12,681 nt of DNA from Caldifarciminota bacterium (GTDB lineage: Bacteria > Hydrothermota > Hydrothermia > B15-G9 > WFZT01). How positions within the stretch are numbered: position 1 is the first letter of the stretch; each line of letters opens with the position of its first letter. Below are positions 7,409 to 12,681 of the stretch, one piece after another. The stretch spans positions 1-12,681 of the forward strand of contig JALSOD010000042.1 in NCBI GenBank assembly GCA_026986655.1, given 5' to 3'. A program made the translations under genes and the position numbers. A model generated the notes under the pieces. That model made no database searches, was not told the origin of the DNA, and worked only from the letters and a program-made list of their open reading frames with translations.

Positions 7409-8233
7409 ATGAAATACACATCGCCGCATGGGAGAACAATTCCTTTTGATAGTGTCCCCCAAATTATGGGAATAATTAATGTCACCCCTGATTCCTTTTA
7501 TTCGGGCAGTAGAGTAACCAACAATGTGGAAAATATTGCAAGAAAAATGATTGATGAAGGAGCAAGCATTTTAGACATCGGAGGCGAATCCACGAGACCA
7601 GGCTCAGAACCTGTTTCAACTGAAGAAGAATTGAGAAGGGTTATACCGGCCATTAAAGCAATTCGTACATTCTCTAATATTCCAATTTCGATCGATACCT
7701 ATAAATCCAGTGTAGCACATGAGGCCATAAACGCGGGTGCTGACATAATCAACGATATCTCAGGGTTCAATTTCGATCCTGAAATCTTAGATGTGGTAAA
7801 AGATTACAAAGCACCCTATATTCTCATGCACATAAAAGGTACACCGAAAGACATGCAAAAAAATCCATTTTACGATGATGTAGTAAGAGAGATTTACGAT
7901 TATTTCTCACAAAAATTGGAAATTCTTAAGACAAAAGGTATTGATCAGATCATTCTCGATCCCGGAATAGGATTTGGTAAAAGATACGAAGACAACCTCG
8001 AGATCATCAAAAATATTGAAAAATTTAAAGAATTCGGATTACCATTACTCGTCGGACATTCGAGAAAGTCTTTTATCGGCAGGTTATTAAACAAAGTGGA
8101 TCCGAAGGAGAGATTAACCGGGACCCTTGCCGTTACTGCTTACCTTACCTTAAAAAAGGTAGACATTCTAAGAGTCCACGATGTAAAAGAAAACTTTGAA
8201 GTGGTAAGAGTCATAACCAATCTCACTTGGTAA
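7409..8233 (+). CDS. folP: Dihydropteroate synthase
   Basis: This enzyme condenses 6-hydroxymethyl-7,8-dihydropterin diphosphate with p-aminobenzoate to form 7,8-dihydropteroate in folate synthesis, in the cytoplasm. All the hallmark TIM-barrel motifs are present in order: MGIINVTPDSF (20-30, Asn24 binds Mg), DIGGESTRPG (56-65), SIDT (Asp96), INDISG (Asn115), LMH (139-141), DPGIGFGK (Asp184), GHSRKSF (Lys220) and the C-terminal RVHD (Arg255). These contact the pterin and the diphosphate or p-aminobenzoate. The length of 274 residues is normal. The gene stands alone, with no other folate gene beside it. Its start at 7409 lacks a ribosome site and lies 8 bases after a TATAAT, which points to a leaderless transcript. 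Confidence 0.97.
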   Translation: MKYTSPHGRTIPFDSVPQIMGIINVTPDSFYSGSRVTNNVENIARKMIDEGASILDIGGESTRPGSEPVSTEEELRRVIPAIKAIRTFSNIPISIDTYKSSVAHEAINAGADIINDISGFNFDPEILDVVKDYKAPYILMHIKGTPKDMQKNPFYDDVVREIYDYFSQKLEILKTKGIDQIILDPGIGFGKRYEDNLEIIKNIEKFKEFGLPLLVGHSRKSFIGRLLNKVDPKERLTGTLAVTAYLTLKKVDILRVHDVKENFEVVRVITNLTW

Positions 8234-8442
8234 GGGATTCACTCCGAGAAAATCTTTAAGGTGCTTCTAAACCTACTTGATTTTGTTACAACACAGGTAT
8301 CTTAATATTTAACAAACATTTGCACAAACATTAGCATAGGGGACTAACTTTGAAATTGGGTTGCAGAAAATTGATGTTCTTGAGACACTCCTATGCATCA
8401 AGAATATTGTAAAATAAGATAATATTACAAAGGGCAACTATA
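8234..8442. other. AT-rich intergenic region with small inverted repeats
   Basis: No gene is seen between folP and the hairpin at 8443. Short inverted repeats occur: GCATAGG/CCTATGC (8334-8340, 8390-8396), TTCTTGA/TCAAGAA (8377-8383, 8398-8404), TTGATG/CATCAA (8371-8376, 8396-8401, exclusive of the previous pair) and TTGTAA/TTACAA (8407-8412, 8425-8430). No T-run follows them, so they are not obvious terminators. A small RNA cannot be ruled in or out. Confidence 0.4.
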
Positions 8443-8494
8443 AAAGGAAGACGGGGTGTATACGCCGAAAGGCGTATACACCCCGTCTTCCTTT
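8443..8494. terminator. Perfect 24-bp hairpin, terminator of the porin gene
   Basis: The arms 8443-8466 and 8471-8494 are perfectly complementary over 24 bp around a 4-base loop (GAAA on the plus strand, TTTC on the minus strand). It begins 17 bases after the porin stop. In the porin direction the stem ends in CCTTTTAT, a short T-run that suits a strong intrinsic terminator. It also faces the end of folP 209 bases away and could stop that transcript too. The stem is much longer than an ordinary terminator needs. Confidence 0.8.
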
Positions 8495-8511
8495 CTCCTC
8501 TCTAAATAATC

Positions 8512-9618
8512 TTACTTCCAGTCGTACTGGAGATGGAGTCCGAAGAGTGTCATTGTGCTCTTATCCGCTGCTTTACTTCCGAATTTGGTGCTGAACATAG
8601 AAAATTCAGGCTGGATGTAGAAAGATTTTGTAAGATTGAGTTTATAGTTTGCGAACAGGACTGTTCTTACAGAATTATCAACCTTAGTACTATCTCCACG
8701 TGTCCAGTAATCCTTAACAGGTTCCTTTGCTATGTCCATACCGAATCCAACCGTAAGAAGCCCTTTTCCAGCTTTGGCCATAACCTGAGCAAAACCTCCC
8801 ATACCAGAAGCATTATTAACAGTACCAGTTGAATCAACATATGGTGTATGACGGTACTTATCCACACAAACACCGTTGAACTTCATTTTGAACTCCAATG
8901 GGTAAACGTAGAGATTCTGCCCGTACCAACCATTTACAATAACCTTAGCAGGACCAACCGGAAGGCCTGCAAATGCAGCAAGGGCGAATGAGGTAACTGT
9001 AAATGTGTCAGCTCCTTCCTCCTTAAAAGAGTTATATGAAAAGCTAACATTGGCCGGCCCAAAGCCAAATGAGGCTTCGATCTTAGGCATTTCAACTTTT
9101 ACTACATCAGTATCTACAAGAGCAGCAGCAACAGGCTCTACTAAAGCAACCTTGGCAGGCCCTTTGCAGAATACAACCTCCCACACTCTACCTCCATATA
9201 GGTTACCAAATCCTATTCCGGAAAGATCACCATTCAATCTCTGATTTGCAAACACAAAGTCAAGAACTGACCATGTGTGTCCAAATTTCACCTTTCCGTA
9301 CGGAGTATTTATCAATGCATAGGCATGTCTGAGGCCCCATGAGCCTGTGTTGATTGCACCTGTGGAATGCCATGTACCATAAAGGGCCTTTACCTCAAAA
9401 TAGAGATAGCTTCCGTCACTCATTACACCCTTAAGTCTGAATCTGGAGTTTCCTGGATCGACAATTGCAAAGCTTGTGACGGCGTCTGTTGTTCCTACCT
9501 TTACACTTGAGAATGTCGGGTCCACTCTGAAGCTTCCACTAAAGGACCATTTCATTGCCAGGGCTGGGCCCACAGCCAATATGGCTCCAAGTACTACACC
9601 CAGTACATACTTCCTCAT
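8512..9618 (-). CDS. Porin-like outer-membrane beta-barrel protein
   Basis: I do not recognise a named family. The N-terminus is a clear Sec signal peptide: MRKY, a hydrophobic core, and ALA at 19-21 with likely cleavage before Met22. The mature part of about 347 residues is rich in Gly, aromatic and alternating polar/hydrophobic stretches (for example YLYFEVKALYG, KVIVNGWYGQNLYVYP, SFYIQPEFSMFS), as expected for an amphipathic beta-barrel. The terminal strand is LFGLHLQYDWK; an aromatic residue lies next to the end rather than the usual final Phe. Cys151 and Cys251 could form a disulfide. A strong AAGGAGGT ribosome site precedes the ATG at 9618, and a strong hairpin follows the gene, which suggests high expression. 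It follows the universal stress gene by 32 bases and may be cotranscribed. The transported solute is unknown. Confidence 0.75.
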   Translation of the reverse strand: MRKYVLGVVLGAILAVGPALAMKWSFSGSFRVDPTFSSVKVGTTDAVTSFAIVDPGNSRFRLKGVMSDGSYLYFEVKALYGTWHSTGAINTGSWGLRHAYALINTPYGKVKFGHTWSVLDFVFANQRLNGDLSGIGFGNLYGGRVWEVVFCKGPAKVALVEPVAAALVDTDVVKVEMPKIEASFGFGPANVSFSYNSFKEEGADTFTVTSFALAAFAGLPVGPAKVIVNGWYGQNLYVYPLEFKMKFNGVCVDKYRHTPYVDSTGTVNNASGMGGFAQVMAKAGKGLLTVGFGMDIAKEPVKDYWTRGDSTKVDNSVRTVLFANYKLNLTKSFYIQPEFSMFSTKFGSKAADKSTMTLFGLHLQYDWK

Positions 9619-9650
9619 ATCTTATACCTCCTTTTGAGTGTTTTTTACTT

Positions 9651-10580
9651 TCATTTAAACCTTGTCTTCCCAACCCTCTCCCCTCTTACAACAAGTACAG
9701 ATTGCTTAGACTTTCGAATTACTTTCTCAGTAACAGATCCCATCAGCACCCTTTTTAATCCTGACATCCCCCTCGTTGCCATTACAATGAGATCAACATT
9801 TTCATCATCGGCATATTCGAGAATCTTTGATACAGGCTCTCCAGTATCAACAAATACACTTGTTACAACACAGCAACCATCTTCCATAACCTGTTTAGTT
9901 AATGCCTCAAGCTGGTATTTCTCCCTCTCTCCTTCAGTAGTTATAAACTTTTCTACTTTCCACTTCAATGTATCTGGTAAGCTTTCCTTTTCTATCTTTA
10001 ACTGCTCACGTACATAGAGGAGAGAGAGTCTCACTTTAAATTTCTCACTGATTTGAACAGCAATCTCAAGAGATTTTTTCGATCTTTCACTAAAATCGAT
10101 GGGGGCAAGTACGCTTTTAATCTGGAATTTATCTTTTTCTTTCACGATATAGACGTGGGAAGTCGCGTGTCTTGCAATTTTTTCAGTAACCGCACCAAGC
10201 TCAGCAATAATCCCAGGAACTCTCCTGTGATAACCTACAACCATCAGGTCAACGCCAACTTCTTCAATAAATTCAAGAATCTGGTTAACAGGATGCCCCT
10301 GTCTGACCGCAACTACTGGCTCCTTCCCGGAAATTTCTTTTGCCTTATCTGAATATTTATGCAATTCCTTCTGAGCATATTCACTAAGGCTTGAATACAC
10401 CTCCTCTAACTCAGAAGGCTGTGCAAACGTCCCCATTAATTCACGTGGGAATACCTTCTTTTCTAACACGTGTAGGAGATATAATTCAGCGCCAAATTTT
10501 CCCGCCAGATTAGCTGCAGCCTCAAGCACAACCGGGGAGTAGTCCGAAAGGTCAAGAGAGGCCGCTATCTTTTTAAACAC
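9651..10580 (-). CDS. Tandem universal stress protein (two UspA domains)
   Basis: This is a cytoplasmic protein of 309 residues made of two Usp domains, about 1-148 and 153-299. Each begins with the typical strand (KKIAASLDLSDYS and KSVLAPIDFSERS). The second domain keeps an ATP-binding loop of the form A268-x2-G271-x9-G281-S282 (MATRGMSG...MGSVTEK). In the first domain the matching loop is G116-x2-R119-x9-G129-A130, with Arg and Ala replacing key Gly and Ser, so ATP binding there is doubtful. Usp proteins modulate survival or membrane-associated enzymes; no specific partner is shown. The start is GTG at 10580, preceded by GGAGGT at good spacing. The ATGs just upstream lead into an early stop. 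It lies 56 bases after the dehydrogenase and 32 bases before the porin, with no terminator visible in either gap. Confidence 0.9.
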   Translation of the reverse strand: MFKKIAASLDLSDYSPVVLEAAANLAGKFGAELYLLHVLEKKVFPRELMGTFAQPSELEEVYSSLSEYAQKELHKYSDKAKEISGKEPVVAVRQGHPVNQILEFIEEVGVDLMVVGYHRRVPGIIAELGAVTEKIARHATSHVYIVKEKDKFQIKSVLAPIDFSERSKKSLEIAVQISEKFKVRLSLLYVREQLKIEKESLPDTLKWKVEKFITTEGEREKYQLEALTKQVMEDGCCVVTSVFVDTGEPVSKILEYADDENVDLIVMATRGMSGLKRVLMGSVTEKVIRKSKQSVLVVRGERVGKTRFK

Positions 10581-10636
10581 TTTCCACCTCCATTTTCATG
10601 GCTTATTTTATTAGTGTGTTACCGAAATTTCAAGAT

Positions 10637-11815
10637 TTAATCGCATCTAAAAGCTTCAACTCCAGTAATATCCCTCCCTACAATTAAAGTTTGCATTTCA
10701 TGGGTTCCCTCATAAGTATAGACAGCTTCAAGATTTGCAGCATGTCTCATACAGTTAAATTCTATACTTATACCATTCGCACCGAGTACACTTCTTGCTC
10801 TTCTACAAATATTTAACGCCATCCTCACATTGTTCATTTTTGCAAGTGAAACCTGTGGATATCTCATTTTACCAGAATCTTTTAATTGGCCTAACCTGTA
10901 AACAAGCAACTGTGCCTTTGTAATTTCATTTAGCATCTCAACGAGATACATCTGAATAAGCTGGTATCTCGCAATGGGCTTACCAAACTGTATTCTTTCT
11001 TTAGCATATTGGAGTGCTTCTTCATAGCAGGCCATCGCGGCGCCTACAGCACCCCATGCAATCCCGTATCTTGCCTGGGTAAGACACATAAGAGGATGTC
11101 TCAAACTATCAACGCCGGGTAAACGATTTGCTTCTGGTACTCGCACATCTTCCAAAACAATTTCACCCGTTGCAGAGGCTCTAAGACTCAATTTCCCTGT
11201 AATTTCCGGGAAACTAACTCCTTTCATGTCTCTTTCAACAATAAAACCAAGAATTTTACCGCTGTCGATATCTCTCGCATAGACAACTGCAAAATCGGCG
11301 ATATTAGCGTTTGTTATCCACATTTTGGCACCGTTCAGCACCCACTCATTGCCGTCCTTCTTCGCATAGGTTCTCATTGAACCCGGGTCTGAGCCCGCAT
11401 CCGGCTCTGTAAGACCGTAACATCCTATCAGCTCACCGGATGTCAATTTGGGTAAATATTTCTTCTTCTGATCTTCAGAGCCAAAAGTATAAATTGGGTA
11501 AGCTACGAGACCTGACGTTACCGACACAAAACTTCTCATCGCAGAGTCACCACGCTCAAGCTCCATATTTATTAATCCGTACGCAATAGCATCAATTTCT
11601 GAGCCACCATATTCTGATGGAAGCCAGGGCGCAAGTAAGCCAAGCTCTGCCATCTGGGGAACAAGGTGTTTGGGAAATTCCCCATTCATGTAGTATTCGC
11701 CAATTATTGGAATAACTTCCTTATCGACAAAATCTCTCACAGTATCCCTAATGAGCCTCTGCTCCTCCGTAAGAAGCTCATCAATCATGTAATAATCCGT
11801 TCCTTTATATGCCAT
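10637..11815 (-). CDS. gcdH: Glutaryl-CoA dehydrogenase-like acyl-CoA dehydrogenase
   Basis: This FAD-dependent acyl-CoA dehydrogenase has the specific features of glutaryl-CoA dehydrogenase, which oxidises and decarboxylates glutaryl-CoA to crotonyl-CoA and CO2. The catalytic base is Glu369 in TYEGTHE. Arg94 with Ser95 and Ser98 (MRSFVSV) match the residues that hold the glutaryl carboxylate in the human enzyme. Glu87 and Tyr368, which differ in non-decarboxylating relatives, are both the decarboxylating type. GLTEPDAGSDP (134-144), WITNA (166-170), SLRASATGEIVLEDV (210-224), ARYGIAWG (248-255) and LGANGIS (344-350) follow the family closely. At 392 residues the length is standard. The start at 11815 follows AGGAGGA. 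It lies 19 bases downstream of the CoA-transferase, which supplies the likely substrate. A broader acyl-CoA substrate range cannot be excluded by sequence alone. Confidence 0.87.
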   Translation of the reverse strand: MAYKGTDYYMIDELLTEEQRLIRDTVRDFVDKEVIPIIGEYYMNGEFPKHLVPQMAELGLLAPWLPSEYGGSEIDAIAYGLINMELERGDSAMRSFVSVTSGLVAYPIYTFGSEDQKKKYLPKLTSGELIGCYGLTEPDAGSDPGSMRTYAKKDGNEWVLNGAKMWITNANIADFAVVYARDIDSGKILGFIVERDMKGVSFPEITGKLSLRASATGEIVLEDVRVPEANRLPGVDSLRHPLMCLTQARYGIAWGAVGAAMACYEEALQYAKERIQFGKPIARYQLIQMYLVEMLNEITKAQLLVYRLGQLKDSGKMRYPQVSLAKMNNVRMALNICRRARSVLGANGISIEFNCMRHAANLEAVYTYEGTHEMQTLIVGRDITGVEAFRCD

Positions 11816-11834
11816 TTCTTCCTCCTATTTGAGG

Positions 11835-12681
11835 CTAAATTATTCCTTTCTCGTGGTAAACTTTCAAGGTTTTCTCGTTAAATCCAAGCAAATGATGAAG
11901 AACTTCGTAGGTGTGTTCACCAAGCAAAGGTGGGTGTTGCTTAAATTGGACTTTAGTCCTTGAGAATTTTAACGGTGTTCCAACAAGTGGGATCTGTCCG
12001 GCTGTTGGATGCTTTATATTTACCACCATGTTCCGGGATTGAACATGAGGGTCTTCAAAAACTTCTTTCAAATTATAAATAGGTCCACATGGTACTTTTG
12101 CTTCAGTTAAGAGCTTACACCATTCAGCAGTTGTTTTTGTCTGCATTATTTCTTGGATGATGGGAATTAGTTTCTCCCTATTTTCCACACGTTTGGGGTT
12201 AGTTGCAAAATCGGGATTTTCAGCCAGGTCTTTCCTACCTGCCACTTTACAGAATTTTTCAAACTGACTATCGTTTCCAACAGCCAGTATCATGTAAGAA
12301 TCTTTTGTTCTAAAGGCTTGATAAGGGACAATATTGGGGTGTGCATTTCCATACCTTTTGGGTGGAACACCGGATATAAGATAGTTTGAAGCCTGATTCA
12401 CCATTGCTGCAATAGCAGAATCAAGGAGAGAAATGTCGATATACTGTCCAAGACCACTTTTTTCTCTTTCTATTAAAGCTGCAAGAATTGCATTTGAAGC
12501 AAATAAACCTGTGATAACATCAGTCCACGCCACTCCTACCTTCATGGGCTCACCCTCAGGCTCGCCCGTAACAGACATTACACCACACATTCCCTGAATA
12601 ATAAAATCATACCCGGGCCTCTCTTTGTATGGCCCTGTGTGACCAAATCCTGTTATTGAAACGTAGATTATCCTCGGATTT
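11835..12681 (-). CDS. Class III CoA-transferase, SUGCT/CaiB-BaiF family (partial, N-terminus missing)
   Basis: The frame is open to the right edge. The ATG at 12590 is internal, because the 30 codons before it read NPRIIYVSITGFG and HTGPYKERPGYD, which are well-conserved family sequence. Family III transferases move CoA between carboxylic acids through an aspartyl-CoA thioester; the likely catalytic Asp is in AWTDVITG (codon at 12521-12519). The run NAHPNIVPYQAF, the AVGNDSQFEKFC region and VPCGPIYNLKEVF closely recall human SUGCT, a succinyl-CoA:glutarate CoA-transferase. With glutaryl-CoA dehydrogenase next in the operon, activation of glutarate to glutaryl-CoA is the best inference. About 130-150 N-terminal residues are estimated to lie outside the window. 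Formyl-CoA, carnitine or other dicarboxylate CoA-transferase activity is possible on sequence grounds. Confidence 0.88.
   Translation of the reverse strand, partial: NPRIIYVSITGFGHTGPYKERPGYDFIIQGMCGVMSVTGEPEGEPMKVGVAWTDVITGLFASNAILAALIEREKSGLGQYIDISLLDSAIAAMVNQASNYLISGVPPKRYGNAHPNIVPYQAFRTKDSYMILAVGNDSQFEKFCKVAGRKDLAENPDFATNPKRVENREKLIPIIQEIMQTKTTAEWCKLLTEAKVPCGPIYNLKEVFEDPHVQSRNMVVNIKHPTAGQIPLVGTPLKFSRTKVQFKQHPPLLGEHTYEVLHHLLGFNEKTLKVYHEKGII

Noticed and set aside
8533..8832. Plus-strand ORF of 99 codons opposite the porin gene
   Set aside because: It is antisense to a gene with a signal peptide, ribosome site and terminator, and its translation resembles no protein; it is a shadow frame.
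12501..12590. ATG at 12590 as the true start of the CoA-transferase
   Set aside because: The frame continues upstream with conserved family sequence to the window edge, so this Met is internal and the gene is truncated by the window.

Overview
The window looks like chromosomal DNA from an uncultivated Gram-negative bacterium, possibly thermophilic. A signal-peptide-bearing, beta-rich porin-like protein implies an outer membrane. The proteins are rich in Lys, Glu and Ile, the DNA is fairly AT-rich, and strong AGGAGG-type ribosome binding sites coexist with genes that seem to be transcribed leaderless. I cannot fix the phylum; a candidate-phylum lineage such as WOR-3/Hydrothermae is only a guess. 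No CRISPR array, integrase, transposase or phage gene is visible.

Left block (1-1508, minus strand): a class I methyltransferase ORF, a tRNA-Ser(CGA) and the N-terminal half of a RecJ-like DHH exonuclease, packed head to tail. The methyltransferase ORF has no stop codon before the tRNA. It reads straight through it and ends inside the recJ start region.

Central block (1577-6294, plus strand): four overlapping genes encode an AmmeMemoRadiSam-type radical SAM enzyme, a MoxR AAA+ ATPase, a DUF58 membrane protein and a DUF3488/transglutaminase/DUF4129 membrane protein. The last three form a widespread envelope-associated module of poorly known function. A hairpin terminator lies about 90 bases downstream.

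Next (6598-8233): a crotonase-family enoyl-CoA hydratase (minus) and dihydropteroate synthase folP (plus) are divergently transcribed from a 67-base spacer that carries two -10 elements flanking a small dyad.

Right block (8512 to the end, minus strand; transcription runs right to left): a class III CoA-transferase resembling SUGCT (partial), a glutaryl-CoA dehydrogenase-like flavoenzyme, a tandem universal stress protein and a porin-like outer-membrane protein, closed by a perfect 24-bp hairpin. The CoA-transferase and dehydrogenase suggest glutarate -> glutaryl-CoA -> crotonyl-CoA. The nearby enoyl-CoA hydratase could take crotonyl-CoA to 3-hydroxybutyryl-CoA.

The points most worth a second look are the methyltransferase ORF running through a tRNA gene, the recurring -10 box placed about 6-9 bases before ATG at three genes lacking a Shine-Dalgarno, and the unusual coupling of the radical SAM gene to the MoxR module.
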